A DNA stretch of 64,000 nt from Chionis minor (Eukaryota > Chordata > Aves > Charadriiformes > Chionididae), in contig VZSF01007823.1 in assembly GCA_013398295.1 (NCBI GenBank), positions 717,115 to 781,114 on the forward strand. The letters are read 5' to 3'. This document shows, piece after piece, positions 38,369 to 53,300 of the stretch (within the stretch, counting starts at the first letter, position 1; the number at the start of each line of letters is the position of its first letter). The notes beneath the pieces are model-generated. The model made no database searches. It was not told the DNA's origin and saw nothing but the letters and a program-made list of their open reading frames with translations. A program made the position numbers and the translations under genes.

Positions 38369-41300
38369 CTGGAAGACAGAGTGCAACACTTGAAACGGGC
38401 GTTTGTGACAGGGACGTCGCTCGCCTACCATCAGTGTGACAGGCCAAGTGTCACCACAGGATGATTTGGTAAGTGCTGTCTCTTCTATGACTGGAAACCC
38501 TCTCAAAGGTGATGCGAGGACCTGCCTAACCAAGGAGGAAGGAACGCCTGGGATGCCATCAGTGAAGGTGCATAATGTGAGAAGTTGTGAACTGCTGCAG
38601 GCTTTTGCATCCTGATCTCCCAGCTTCCCCCCGCACCCCAAATAGTTGTATCTTAGTAAACCCCTCTCTTTCTTGCCTTGAAGATGTCCTTAGAGATGTC
38701 CTTGAAGGAGAGGAATCTCTCCAGCACTGCATTACAGAGTCACTTTCCTCTGGGCTGGCACCCTATTAATTAAGCTAGGAAATTAAACTTTTCCCCAAAA
38801 TGAAATGTTTTAGCTATCTTTACTTCATGTTTTTGGCAATTAGCATTTATGCTAACTGCATTAAAGACCCAAACCATGCAATGTTCAGGTTGATCCTCGA
38901 TTTATTTTGAATAAGCAAACAAACAAATAATAATAATAAAGTTACAGAAGGGCCAGTAGAGGTAAAGACTTGAAAGTCACCATCAGGAGTTCTCACAAAT
39001 GTGGTATTTATAGGCTGCCATGAAACCAATAAGCTACAGGAAAAGGCAGACTTCAGTAAATCACTAGGTGATTTAAGTAGATGAGACAGAGTGAATACCT
39101 ATTTTTTAACTTTTCTGTTAAAAACTTACCTGGCTCTATTAGTCGAATTAATCCCTCATGATGAGCTACTTTATCTTTCCAGCTCTTGGTGTTATTAGCT
39201 GCCGTTTCCAACTTTTTCTTAACCTCCTGAAATAAGATACAGCCCAGATGAAAACAAAACAACTTTACTCTGTTCATATAGAAAGAAAAAAATATTTTTT
39301 TAAACCTAAGGACAGAACCGCACTAATTCAGCCAGGACACCATTTAGTGTAGACAAGAGAACTTCATTTCTAACCATCCTAAGTAATTTAATCATCACTA
39401 CCTCTAAAAAAAAAAAAAAGTTGTCAAACCAGAATCCAAAAATAACTAGGTTTTACAAGATTCTGTAGCTGCCTAAGTAGGGCTAGTCTGCATGAAGACT
39501 GAAAGCATAAACTGTAGTTTCAAAACAGAAAGAGGCGTTTTCTGTTCCAAGCCAAGACCAGCTACTGGGAATCTCTCACTATCAGCCAGCATGAACTGTA
39601 AGCTACGAGAAGGACCGCTGCTATTACACCCAAGAAAGACAGAGGTATTCTTCAGTCTAAACTGGTCTTTTGGTCAATTCCAAATCAAAGGTGAGAATGT
39701 TTAATTACTTCTAAAATAACGAGTCAACTATTGCAGTGACCTATGCCAACATTTGTCTTGTGGATTGTTGGTTGGTTTTTTGTTTGGAGTCTTTATATTG
39801 GATTCAGCAATTCCTTTGGAGTAGTAAATAGTGTTTCATATACAAAAGCCTGAGATGTCATTTTAAAAAAAAAAGTCAAGCATTAGCCAAAAGCAATCTA
39901 ACGACGGTGTTAGATGTAACACCAACATGTAAGTTGTAAAGCGGCCAGAACTGCCCCACCTGGGCCCTCGCTTACCGTCAGTGCAGCGTTTGTATTCTGT
40001 GCCAGCCCAGACAGCTCACGAGCTTGTCCTTCCTGGAGCTGACCTCAACGGCACAGAGACGGCATAAACGCACTCCCTAGCTAAACAGAAATCCAGTCAT
40101 GTTTTGTTTCCTGACCTAAATACGCACAGGATCAACACCTCCCCAGCCAAGAAAGTGTGCAGCACTTCAGATTCTGTACTCGCTGGATTCCAACTCCTAT
40201 TTCTTCCACAAATACGGCTCCTGGCTTTCACTAAAAACACTCGGCAGAGCAGAGAACAGGCCTGGCACTTGGGGAGCGAGACGCTGCAACACACTGAGAA
40301 TCTGAGCTAGTTCCCAGCTCTCCTTGACATCAGCTCAGTGCTTAAAATACCTTTTTGAGGAGCACGGACCTACAGCAGCACATTGATTTTTCATCTGTAG
40401 AAGACAATATTGCCCCATGATGTCATCACAACATTAAAAGAGTAACTAATTCAAAAGCAGAGGGCGTTTAGTTATGGCAGCAATGGGACTGCCCAAGCAG
40501 TTAGTCTGCAGTAGAAGACAAACATATACGGAGTTATTTCAGGATATGACTGAGCTGGCTTGCATGGGAATTGGGACAAAAGAAGAAAGGAGGTGGTGTG
40601 TCTGAAGCATCTCCTCTTCTTCAAACATACCTACTGGTCTAGGCCAAAAAAACCCTCAACACATAACTATCCTACCTGTTACTGTAATTTTTGTGCCATA
40701 CTAGTCCTTAAAGAAGCATGATATTGATAAACTTCAAATTCAGTTAAACTACTGAATACCTGGGTAGGTATGAGAGGTTGACGAACAGAACAGCTCACCT
40801 CGTACTGCTCAAGGGCCTCTTTCCGTTCCAGTTCAAGTTGTTCCAGTTGCTGCATGGCAACCTGAAGAGCCTGTTCCTTTATCATTCTCTGGTTTTCTAG
40901 CTCTTGCTTCTCTGCTTCTGTCATCTGAATGGTCTGTTGCTGCTGCAAGTGCCATTTTTCCAGTTCAGCTCTCTTTGCTGACTCCTCTTCCAGTAATCTG
41001 CAATGGGGATTGTGTCACTAACTGCACTTTAAAGTAAGCTGTATCCATTATGTAGCCTCATGTAGGGAAGCCAAGCTAATTATTTTCTTTCCTTTTTTTT
41101 TTTTTTTTAAAAAAAAAAAGCTTGGGAAGCAGGGAAAAAGTTATTGCTTGTTGGCTTATATTCAGTGTAAAGCTGAAAATCATGCCAGCAGTGCAAGCGT
41201 CTGACTGATACAAAGGGCTATTCAAAAATTTAGTCAATAATGCAAATACACAACACAAAACTACAGAAGAAACAAGCATGCATAAGTTATCTTAATTGTC

Positions 41301-44300
41301 TCAGGAGGACTGAATATATGAAGAAACAAACCACACTAAACAAAGCCCATACGACTAAGAGGAGACTTAACCCTTTATCAATTGCAATTTAAACCTGTGA
41401 TAAAGTACAGTAGAAAGTCATATTTACAGTTACTACTTTATAAAATACACAACTGAAAAGTCTGTACAGAGTGATCTCAGTTTTTCGAGTGCTGACATGC
41501 ACAATATCTGATGGAAAATTAAGTGTACCTGCTTTTCTGAAATTACATTCCCACTGCTAAGGGCTAATCAAACATACAAAAAAAATCATAAATACCAGCT
41601 TTAGCTTAACTTAAGGAGGAAAAAATATAACCTATCCTGTGTTTGGACTGCAAGCCAGTTCCCCTTTCCAGCAGCTTGTCCAAGACGCAAATTTAATAGT
41701 ATGGCACAGTTACCTGTTGTTGCAAGGAGGAGTGGGGAATAAATTTCTACTAGGTCAAACCCATACCTGGCTTGAAGTTTCCTGACAGTCTCTTCATCCT
41801 GACGTGCCTGCTTCTCATCCTCCAAAGCTTCCTGGAGCTGTTTATACATTTCTTCCAGTTCACGTACTCTCTGTAAATACTGTTCCAGTTCAGATGATTT
41901 CTGAGCAACCTGCTCTTCCATTTTTTGTCTTACCTAGCAGCAAAAATTGAAGACACACATGAGCTACCATTCAACTCAGGTTTACAATTTTTAAAGAATT
42001 GCCAGGTTTCCCTCAGATAATGTTTTCAGAGACAAAGCTTTTCCTGACGCTTACAGAGCCAAACTGATAAAATGGAGTCTAGATTTCTAGACGTGTAACT
42101 AAGAGCATTTAAAAAAAATAAATAGTGATGCAGGTTACTTTGCCACACTTCATGCAGCACAGGATTGTCACACGTAACTTTTATCAGTTTGAACTTGTCG
42201 CTTATTTTACAGATGCACACTAAACTGAAGGAAGAGGAAGCTTATGGAGTGCCCAGACACAAAGGTCAGGCTGCTTTAACTACACCGTTTCCACTTCTTT
42301 CCTCAGGCAAGGCCTCCCTTGGCTGCAGTGCTTTTCCCACAGCTGGACAATGGCACCCCAACACCACAGGACGGATAAGGGGTTGGAAATTGGCTAGGGA
42401 GGCTGGCTTTGCTAAGAGAAGAGCAGCTATAACAAAAATCAACAGTAAGAGATAGAGGAAGGTGAGCGGATGCTGCATATCCACAGTGCCCAGTCTCTTG
42501 ATCCTCATCTTTCACTGACCACAGCGGGGAAACCAGGGGTGCTGCGGCACCGGAGCCGTGCTCCCACTCAGCCCATCACCACTGGGGACAACAGCAGTCA
42601 GCTGGCTTGCAACCGAGTTGGGATAAAGCACCAAAACCTCAGCATTTAGCACTATATAATGTGTACTTCACGGAAGGTAAACACAGCTCCCGAAGTCAGC
42701 AAGAAAGGCTTTCTGTCAAGTGTGATCGGACAGCACGTCCTGCTCCGCTGGTCTGCAGTCTGCTTTCCCTCAGCTAACCCAAATCCCACTGACCCAGAAA
42801 GTGATGGTATTCAGGAATTCGCTCTCAGCCCATAAAGCAAGCAGTATGTGTGCATTTATGTCCTGAGACATTCCATCACATCAGCTTGACTATTTCTGCT
42901 TCTTTTCTCCAGCTAACAGAAAAGCCTGTTACGGCTCACAAAGCCCTGGAAGATTGAAAATTAGTTCTTTTGGAAATTCTCAGTGTGGATTATAGTAACG
43001 GCGTTGTAAAGCTACATTATTTTTTTATGTCCATGTGGGTGTGTAGATGTAAAAGAACACACAGTATAAAAAAGCAATCGTTTTAGGAATGTATTCAAGT
43101 CAGAAAATTCCTAAAATGCATTTTAATTATGCCTGTGTTAATTTTGCATATTCATATAGTACGTACTGGCCTTAGGTTTTCCATCTTTGAAAACTGCAAG
43201 GATAACTTCAGTCTGCATTTATCTTTCAGTCAGTATTTTCCCAATTTTCCAATAATATTTAAGCTTTGAATACTATAGAAATCGTAGGCAAGCTGTTCCA
43301 GTATTTGAATTCAGTCATAAAAATGTTTTACTCCTACATCTCTAACAAATGCAAGGCAGGTTGTATTCTCCAGCCTCCTGCAGAATCCTTTCAGTGACTG
43401 TCCGTGAGGGAAGTGGCTGCTGAAGGCATTGGTCCCTCTGTGTAATCATAGCAAAAACCCAGGTGCGCCACTCACCATTTTTTCTCTCTCCAGCTCCAAA
43501 CTGAAGCGATCTTGTAATTCAACTTGAGTCTGAAGTCTTTTCTTTTCCTCCTCAGCAGCACGGGCAGCTGCTGCTTCCAGTTGCTGCAAGAGAAGGGTGA
43601 AGGTTTGGGGAAAAAAAGGAAGGAAAAAACAATTTGTCAAAACTAAAACATTTGAGGGAATGAGATTTTTATTTAACATTTTTTGGTTTTAACAAAAATG
43701 GAAGAAACCTTCAAAAGCATTAAGACACCAGCTTTTTTTTTTTTTAAATGTGTTAGCCTATTTTCAATCTCCAAATATAATTTTTACTCTTGTTATTTGC
43801 AAGACAATTTTAAATTCACCAATGAAAAGTCAACTACCAGACTTCTTCCAAGTTTCCTTTGAGTCCTACTTTGCACAACTGATAGAAATCACTATATATC
43901 CTTCTCTATCTTGTATGGGATAGAAAACTACTATGGAAAACCACATCCCCAGGCAGGACTGCACAGGAGTTCCAACAGTGAAAACATGCCAGCAAACACA
44001 GAGTTCATGCAGAAAAGGAAGTGAGAAACACTAAAATTGCCATGGGAAAGCAGAAGTGCTACAAACTTTGCCTCTAATGAGTGATCGTGCTATTGTGAAT
44101 CACACCCCTTTAACATCCCCTAAGTTGCCATGTAAGGTAAATAAAATTCTAGTCGATAATCACCACTTGAAATTAAGGGAAAACTTAGCCTAGTCAGAGC
44201 TGAGGCCTGGAAACAGCTGCTGGTACCTTCATGCCTTTGTGCAACTTATTTAACTTTTTTTTTGTGTCTTGACTTCACAAATAAAGATAGTCTTCACAGT

Positions 44301-47300
44301 TTCTCCTTTCATTAGAATTTTGATAACATGTATTTTTAGAATGCATGGAACATTAGAAATGTACAAATACCAGCCAAAACGTTAGCAATACAATTACAAA
44401 ATAATTATTTCACAGAATTGTCCTAAGAAATTTATCTGATGCTTCAGAGGAAACATAAAGCAAGCACCCGTCTTTTGTAATATGCTGGGCTGGGGAAACT
44501 GCTTCCACAGACCTTCCGTAACAGCAGGATGCCCATCTTTAGCATTTTTAGAAGGTACCACATTTAAACCATCCTCCCTCACACAACCCAGATGAAGTAA
44601 TGAGATGCCTAAACGATTAGAACTGCCACGCTAAAACTTTCATGCCTTTAAGAGCTTGTGATATCACTCTAATCTGAAATAGAAGGGAAGAAGGGAAGGA
44701 GAAGTCCTCCTATAGTTTCTGGTTTTAAGCTTTAGAAGATAGTACAGAATTGCTCTCCTTTGAAAGGCTTAAATGATGCCATTCTTTTAGAAGTAGTATT
44801 TCTCCTCTGCCAGAAGATTTAAAAGCATGTAATTGTAGTCACATCCAAGATGCCTATTTGAGTGGAATTTTCTTTTGATTTCCTTCCCCACTTTGAAATT
44901 AAACAAACATTGCCAATACTGAGCTGAGAGGGTGAACGTGCACAGTCACAGGCAAGGGTGGGTGCTAGGCTTTTGCCAGAGACCGCAATAAGAAAATGCA
45001 TTGTTTGTCCACTCTTTATCGTCAACTTCCTGCTTAATTCATGTCAGAGGACATCAATTCCTGGCAGGTAAGGTTACTGGCAACAACTACGCCGTTTAGG
45101 GAGAAGTCCCAAATGTTGGAGGGAGGGGGGAATCAACATGAACACACCATTCCCGCAGGAGTTAGTTACAACAGAGCCTCTGAATCCCATGCAGGACCCC
45201 AAATCGAAAGAGAAAGGCTGCACAAGTCTTGTGCGTGCTCTCTTGGTAAGAAAACTTACCTTTCAGTCTGTTCAATGCATGTATCTCAAAACTCCATTGA
45301 AAGTATGAAAAAATCTATTCTAGACAGAGACCCTTATTCTTCTGACATTTTCTACTGCAAGAGCTATCAAAATACAAACCAGTCTCAGAGCATGCTTTGG
45401 CAGATGCTGCGTAAGAGGTGGCTCACTGCCATCAGGAGCAAATCTAACTCTGAGCTTTCCAGAACAATTCAGTTTCCTGAACCATTTACAAAGCTTTTTC
45501 CTTGAAAAACTTTTTTCTAACTAACCAAACACTTTTAAGTTCCTCCAACACAGCACCTCCCTGCTAATTCCACTTAGTCAAAGTGCAGTAGTTCATGTCA
45601 GAGACTAAACTACTTTCCTTGAGAAGTCCTTTTAATCCAGTCTACTTCAAAAGACGCTTTTTGCCACAACTCCGTTGTGATTTCTACAAAACTCCCCAGA
45701 GCCTGTCAACATCCCACTGCTCCTTTGGGGTTGCTCTCATGTTATCTTAGCTCCTAACTTCTTCTCCAGAGTAAACAACACAGAAATCCAGTCCTAGGAT
45801 TTCTGTTAACAGGTATATTACTTACTGGTAACTTGCAGGTAACACAGGCTATCCTTTAAAGCGTATTTTGCATTCTGAATCTTAAACACATGCGACAATA
45901 CAGGTGCTAAAATTAAACTAAAAAATGGTTTTCCACTGTCAGACTCCATTTAAGGCAAACTGAATAATACCCACATCAGTTCTGTCAGTACAAGGTTAAT
46001 TTTAAAAAAGACAAATTTCTCCTTGCCACAAATTGTGACTTAATGACAAGACTTTTAAAAAGACACATTTGGGATTATTTTATTTACTTTCTAGATGCGG
46101 CACCTTTAACATGCTGTCATGGTATTTATAGCCGTGTGTCCCCCATATACACTGCAAAGATCACAGAAGTTTTTTCTAACTGAGGGCTATAATGAGTTAG
46201 TATTTTTCATTTATGAAAAATGTCAAGCAACGATGCAGACTTGTCCTAAATGGGAATGCAAAAAATCAAATTAATTTAGGAAGGTAGTGAACAAAAGACT
46301 CTTTAGACTAAGGACGGAGCAAAGACCCAGGACTGCTCCAGCAGCAGGGACTCGGCAGCCGCAATGTTAGACAGCAGCAGGGAGGGAGGCGTTTGACGGC
46401 ACTGTAAGCTATTCCCAAGGCACACTCATTAAAAGGTATCGCGGCAATAAAAGCCATAGTAACTCTTCTTGCAAGTCTTTAAAAAGAAAGCTAGAAAGTA
46501 TATCTGGATGTTAATCAGATCTCTGAGGAGAACTAGTGCAGAGGTACCAGTTGTTCCAAAGTACAAAGGTCCCTCAGCATGTTCAATCTACTGTCAGAGC
46601 ATGCAGCCACAGCAAAGACACCTCGCTGTCTCCTGCCAGCCATTACAATAAAAAGCTGCCTACAAGGAAAATAACGTGTTCAGCAAGTCTCCGGCTAATA
46701 CTCCGAGATTTCTAGTCCAATTCTTGGGCTTTTAGAAATCAATCCAGCATTTACAAGGAACATGCATTAAAACAGTTTATAAATGGTTGCTATTTGTCTC
46801 AGCGCTCTGGATCTCTCCCAAACTACTCTAATAAAATTACACCTATACATACTCACAAAAAAATCACTTTGCATCTTTGGAATCTTTGTAAATTAAATTT
46901 GTATCTCTGCAAACTACATCTGCGCGAAGAGAAGGGTTCCCCCACACATACAATTCACATAACATAACTTTGGAAAACTATATAAGAAAATCTGAATGGG
47001 CTTTCCATTTTTCCAAACTTTCCCAAGTTTGACAGACATGTCTGACAGAAAATTAAAACAAAAAGCTCCGTAAGTATCTGAAAATACTACACTCTCCAGT
47101 CCCCTAACGCCATCTACACAGCCGGGGCTTTCTTCTCCACTAGCTTCACAATTCCCTCCTAAGTGCTGGGGACAGGGCTGGGCCCTGTGAGTTATCCCGA
47201 GCCTGCTGAACTGTCCTTGGGAAGTGCAGGCTCACCCCGCAGGCAGCTGTTCTTGCTTAGGGGGCTGATGCTGACACAAGCTCAGCTCCTCGGGAGGAGT

Positions 47301-50300
47301 TTGCTCAATGTGTCTGAACACCTAAACAGGAAATAGATGCATAATTATACTTCGAGAAGCTCAGCTCAACCACAGACTGAGCTTTAAGCTTGAAGGTCAG
47401 CAGCTCCCACTCCCACCTTTCGCACGGTCTCCAGTTCCTTCTGCTTGTTCTCATTGGCTGTTTGCAGCTCTTTCATCTGCCGCTCCAGCTCCTCTTGCTC
47501 AGCTAACAGCTTCTGGCGCAATTCTTTTCGTTTCTGGCGCGCTTCTTTGTGGGGCGGAGGGCTCCCCGCTCTCAGCAGGCTGACGGTGGTCTGTATGGCT
47601 GGAAAGGAGCGTGCAAGACAAAGGGGGAAGAAGAGAACATCAGTGAAGGGAAACGCTAAACTTTCTGGATAGACTCAATGAATAATTACCTGTGACGGTG
47701 TGTTGTTTGGTTTTTTATGTACCTTTAAATCAGAAATACCTGCTGTCAGTTCTCCTAATTCTGGTCAGGCTAGCTGTCAACACTAACCAGAAGTGAAAGA
47801 CACTTGGCTTTCAGTACTGGCCCTGTGCCACAAGGATGAGGTCTGGCAATTCCAATGCCTTATGTCAATTTCAATATTGACTTCTGACAGGCTGTGGACA
47901 TACAAGTCACTTGTAGGCCTAGCTGCAAACCCCGCCCCCAGCACTGCAAGGTTTTGCACTCCCTAGATTCAGTGACTCTAATCAAGCAGCAAGATGTTAT
48001 CTAACATATACATCACTCACTTCCCTAGAACCAACCTTAAATACTTTATTCTTACTCATACTCCAAGGGAAAACTTTCTCCCAGTGAGACAGTAGCTCTT
48101 ACTCGCTTATATTCAGCGAGGAAATATTCAGAGAGCAAAGCTGAGGAGTGGCAGATGATTTTTATACTTTATTCACCTACTACAGCTGTGAAAAAAAAAA
48201 AAAGATCTCCTTTTGGAACCAAGCAACCTTTCGTCATACATCTGATTTTGGTGCAATTACACACATGCTTTAGGTAAAGAGGGAAGTGCAAATGAAAGCA
48301 TGTAGCTCCAAATATTTAAATGCTGTACGTACTTCAATAGCATTGGCAACAGTGGCTTTGCAAGGGCTTCACCCCACTCCACAAAAGATGCACGTAAAAG
48401 ACACGCTCAGCACATATCTGGGAAGGTCACAGGGGTACCTTCCCCATGGGAAGAGAAAAGGAAACACCGATTCCCAGCCTTATCCTCAGCTCATCAAACC
48501 ACGCTACCTCAAGCAAAACCGTAAAAGCAAAACCAGTATTTTATGATGCTGAAATGGAACAAGCTTTCCCTTTCTCCCCAAAAGCAACAATTCACAATGC
48601 ATTCCCCCTTCCCTTCCTCATCCCTAGAAGTACAGCCAATATAGAAAGAGAAAATAACAATAATATCCATTTTGTTTTGTTTATGGCTGCCTCAATTTAG
48701 AGGCACTTAAATGACAGAAACCAATTTGCCTTAACGTGGATTCTTAGTTCTTCCTGAGCCTCAGGCTCCTTAGACATCCTTTCCACATGTCCAAAAGAGA
48801 GACAAGACCAAAAATCACAAGACCAAGAACTTCAAATTTGAGTAAAGAACAGCTGTAAGACTTCAGCTTACCTTAAATTCCACAGAACTAAGATTTTTGA
48901 AACCTCACCTTGAATCCACTCCTGCTTCTTCTTTTTGTCAGAGGCACTGATCTCAAAGCTTTTGTCAAAACACTTAATGAGAAAAAGGCATTTCTTTCCA
49001 TCTTTGTCAGGCAAGGCCTAGAATGGGTAACAAAAGGATTAGCCTTACAGACGCTGAAATCTATGTTATATTGTCAAGCCCCACCTATGCAGTTACCTGT
49101 TACAGAGCTACACATACCAGCACTAAGAACCTTTATTAAAAGTTTTCTATATAAACTGTTTTTACAAAAAGTTAAAAAAGCTCCATTAACCAAAGATATC
49201 AGGAGTCTATCCCACACACAAAAAAAGCATTAATTCTTATCCTTTCATTAGATATTCATAGTTCTTGGTGGCTTTTTTTTTTACCTCTACGCAACAGTTG
49301 CCATCCAGTATGATGTCTCCCTTCTTGTCCTTTAAATCTTCACTTACATAGTAGGAAATAATATTGGGTTTTAGCACAAACCATCGTTCCGTCCAATTTT
49401 TCCTTTTGTGACCTTTTTTCAACATATATCCCTGTAAAAGGCAAGAGATGAGATCAAATGCCCGGCCTCCGTCGAACTGCCTGGCCTTTCAGTTACGTGG
49501 CTTAAAGGCCCAATAGAGCACACAGAAAAGTTAGCTCCAGGCCCTAAACACTTCACCTACACACTTCTGTTCCTAATACCAGCACACTGCTAGTTGTTTA
49601 ACCCATGAGAAACTACTCCCTGTTCTTGTGTTCAGTTTTTAAGTAACTGGGTTCCCCAAAGAACCAAACAATTATTATTATTATTATTATGTCATTATCA
49701 AGCCATTATTATAAGTCTTCAGTCCTCTTTGATGTCCTTTACTATTTAATTTTCTTTAGTGAAGCAGAGAATTTGCCATTCACTAAGACTCACCTGTAAT
49801 CCGTTAATGACAGCCATTATTAAAAATCAGGCCTGTGTGGATGCCTGCATCTATGCACCGTATTCCCAGGGACAAAGCAGAAGCACCTCTGTCCTGGGAG
49901 TGGCTCTCCCCTGCCAACACACGTATTTAGCTTCACCCCAGTGAAGAAGCCATCCCATGTAGGATGCCTCAGTGAGAAACTGACAACACAACCATACTCC
50001 TGGCATCTTTATTGGATGGGATATGGGAACACTGGTGAAGCCTGGATTTTGCCTTAAGGGAATAGAGTTGTACTTTGATTTAAACAATGCCAAGATTTCA
50101 CTCGCGGTATTTTATTTTGCTTGAAAGATGATCCACTCAACTTCCTATGTAAGAAAAACATTTGCAAGCCTCAACAAAACTATTTCAAAAGAAGGAAGAG
50201 AAGCCCATAATTTGCCACTGAGCTTTATACAAATAAAAGAATAAAAATTATAATCTTCCATAAAGACAATAATTAGAGCTGGTATGATCAAATCGTCCAA

Positions 50301-53300
50301 GTTTGCCTCTATTGAATATTAAGATACCTAAAATATAAGCAACAATACTAAGTGTAGTTATACTAGTGACACCGCTATACATTATCCAGTGTGGCCATGG
50401 CAATTCAAAAACTATCTCATGGAAAAGGGTGCAATGATATAATAATTGGTTGTTCTTTCAGGTGTTTGATTTTTAGTGATCTTATCAGGGGCATTGCTAT
50501 AACCTAGTCAGGTTTTAATTTAGAGTTTCAAAATTTGCTAGTATTTCAGCTGCTATTTCTGAAACTGTACTCCCTAATTACTTACTTACTTTCATCTGAC
50601 TTCTAACTTCATAAAAAAGTGAAATCACAGACGAAACTGAAAGACCTACATCAATATAGCTTTGAACAAGCCACACAGAAAGCACTGTGCTCAAAGTATT
50701 CCAGATTAAGAGGATGGAAAAGTTGGAAAGGAGACCAAGGAACACTTTTTCCTCTATTGGCTTTTAGCTATAGCAGTTTTGGACAGAAGCAAACAAATAC
50801 ATGTGTCGTGGTATATTTAAGTCAAAGGTGTCTTTCTGTACAGGTCTGCGGGGAAGAAAATTGAGGACAGTTGGAGAAGCTCTTTTGTTTAAAAAACAGA
50901 AGAAACCACAAAAAAGAAACAACCCCCCTACACATACAGCTTATCTGCACTCAGCTTTTCTAGCCAGATAAACGTGGCCAGAGGCGAGGCCGTGCCTATT
51001 CCCCTGTGCCATCCCACCCCTTTGCTCCTGAACAGGAATGTGCAGACAACAGCTTTGTTTGCCGCCTCCGTACTCCTGCCTGAGGTCTGGGTGGTCGCGA
51101 GGGAGTGCGAAGGACTCCCGCAGCTTCACTCTTTCACGCCTTGCACAGCGCAACTCATCACCAGGTGCTTTTCCCCTTCCCAACATACTGAATTTACTTT
51201 CAAGGCCAAGTAGGACTGATATTTTCCCCTCAAATTTCTGCAAAATCTTTACCTGTTATTTCAGCGCATCATCTGCCTCTCATCTTCCAAGAGCCCGCTG
51301 ACAGCTCCTGAAGATCTTTTTACACCAACTAGGACGTGTCTTTCAGCAAACTAAGTATCACAAATTTAATTATCACTGCTACGCACCATAAGCCTTGGAG
51401 ATCCGGGATAAGCGTACAATAAAAAGGGCAGTATGACACTTGGCTACGATACGGTGTGTAATTCATTAATACCCTGAAGTAATCACCTACTGCAATAAAC
51501 AGGGCAAACAAATAAACGGGTATCAGGGTACAAGCTGTGACCGAACCAGACGTCTGTAAGACACACAGGGGAACTCCATTCTCCATTAGGCCAGTGACTG
51601 TCCAGGAGGCGCCGGGCCAAATCTTGACACAACCTATTTTTAAGTGTCAAGGAACCTTTCAAAGGCACTCAGACATCCTTGAGAAAGAGGCCCAGCCACC
51701 AAGAGAGGAAAGAAAGGAGACAGTAAAAAAGGGGTGGGGGGGGGAGAGACACAATGCAGTACCGAAACTGAAAAGAAATCCGATTTCCTCACAAGTTTCA
51801 AGTGGAAGGACTGACCTGACACTGGTCATTTTATTTTCACGGTATTAAACAGCTGAATGACTTCATTTTGCCCTCAACAGACTATGAGTGTGTGTGTGTC
51901 CCCAGCCCTCACCTCCAACAGGCAACCAGCAGTTAACAAAAATAGATTTTTGCATTGTTCTGGGGATATTCTGAAAGAATTTCCTGTGCCAAGACCTTCT
52001 GATGATTTCTTCAGAACAGCATAGCAAAGCCTGCCAAGAAGGCCTTTGTTTCCCTCCTCACCAAGAAGCCAAGAAATCAAAGATGAAAAAATTTCTCTGT
52101 CAGGTAAAAGTCAGTTTTAAATAGCTCTCTAGGTAAGCTCTGCTGTGACCTCTGAGGTCCCTGTGATATTTATACTTCCCATGAAAGAAACGCAGATTTT
52201 AAAGCCATTCCTAAACTGATAATCCGGCAACTGGAAATGTGAAGAAACGGAAGGCTGACAGCAGCTTGCTAAGAATCCAAGGACCAGCAGGACTCCTTGT
52301 GCTGGAGCACAGGTAGGCGGTCAGTCACGCAGCCTGCTAAGCAGGACGGGAAGGGAGAGTGCCCTGGAGCTCTCAGACACCGTTTTGCCCCGTGGAAGCG
52401 GGGTGACTGAGTGGCAGAGCTTTCAGCTGGAGCAACACCTCTGTCCAGACCCCCTTGTTTGAGTACAGAGGTCAGCATCACCACAACTTACTTGTGCTAC
52501 CAAAACTAGAAATAAGCATTTTCAAAGACTGAAGAGTTGTCACTCTTTTAAAGAGATTGCATGTGGCAGCTATTCTGTCAGCTAGCAAGCAGTTGCTAGG
52601 AGTATATAAAAGGCTGTCTGTCAAGTCAGAGCACACTTTTACTTTCCAAAAACAAACTCTCCCAACAAGCAATGCATTCATAATACTGCAACAATTACAA
52701 CAATCTGAACAGCAGCACAATTTCTCTTTTATAAAAATAAGGTCATATTAAAGAACCCTTGTAAGTAATTTACTTTATTTCCCCCTGCTCATTATCCATC
52801 AGGTAAAGAAATTTAAGTACAAGTTGAACATTTTCTAATTATGTAAGAAAATGTTCTGCTTTAAGGCGTTAGTTCTCTGTGGTTCTTACCTGTTTCAGTA
52901 CATCTAATATGAGCTCATTAAAGACTTCATTGATTGCCATGGACACTGTCTGTCGGTCCATCCCTTTACTAAACTGCCCGCTTCCGATGAGATCAATCAG
53001 CTCCCATGCAGAAAGACCTTCTCGACTGGTGTTGAGAGCAATTTTATAATGGTCGAACTGCTCTTGCTGCCAGCCTGCTCCCATTGCTTCGGTGAGTTTT
53101 TTAAGGAAATACTCAATCTGTAAAAAAATACAAACAGAAATTAATCATTTTCAGCAGGCATGGGAATCAAGAGTTTCAGAACTGTAAAGTAAGCTTCTCT
53201 AGAGACCATCATTACAGCTAGACTCCTACGTTCACATAGGTGGTTTCATTAGCAAAGAATTTAGGCTCCTGTCTCAGTTGATTTTTGACTGCCAAGCCCA

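Larger units (their letters stand above)
49432..52889 (-). other. SWAP70 intron 4
   Basis: 3,458 bases bounded by GTAAGA and TTTTACAG. It contains the (ATT)n microsatellite at 49671-49690 and a G run at 51731-51744. A moderately GC-richer patch lies around 50960-51180 and 52260-52460. No exon or mobile element recognised. Confidence 0.88.

Noticed and set aside
45041..45505. 154-codon open frame antisense to SWAP70 intron 7
   Set aside because: No recognised similarity and no promoter or splice support.
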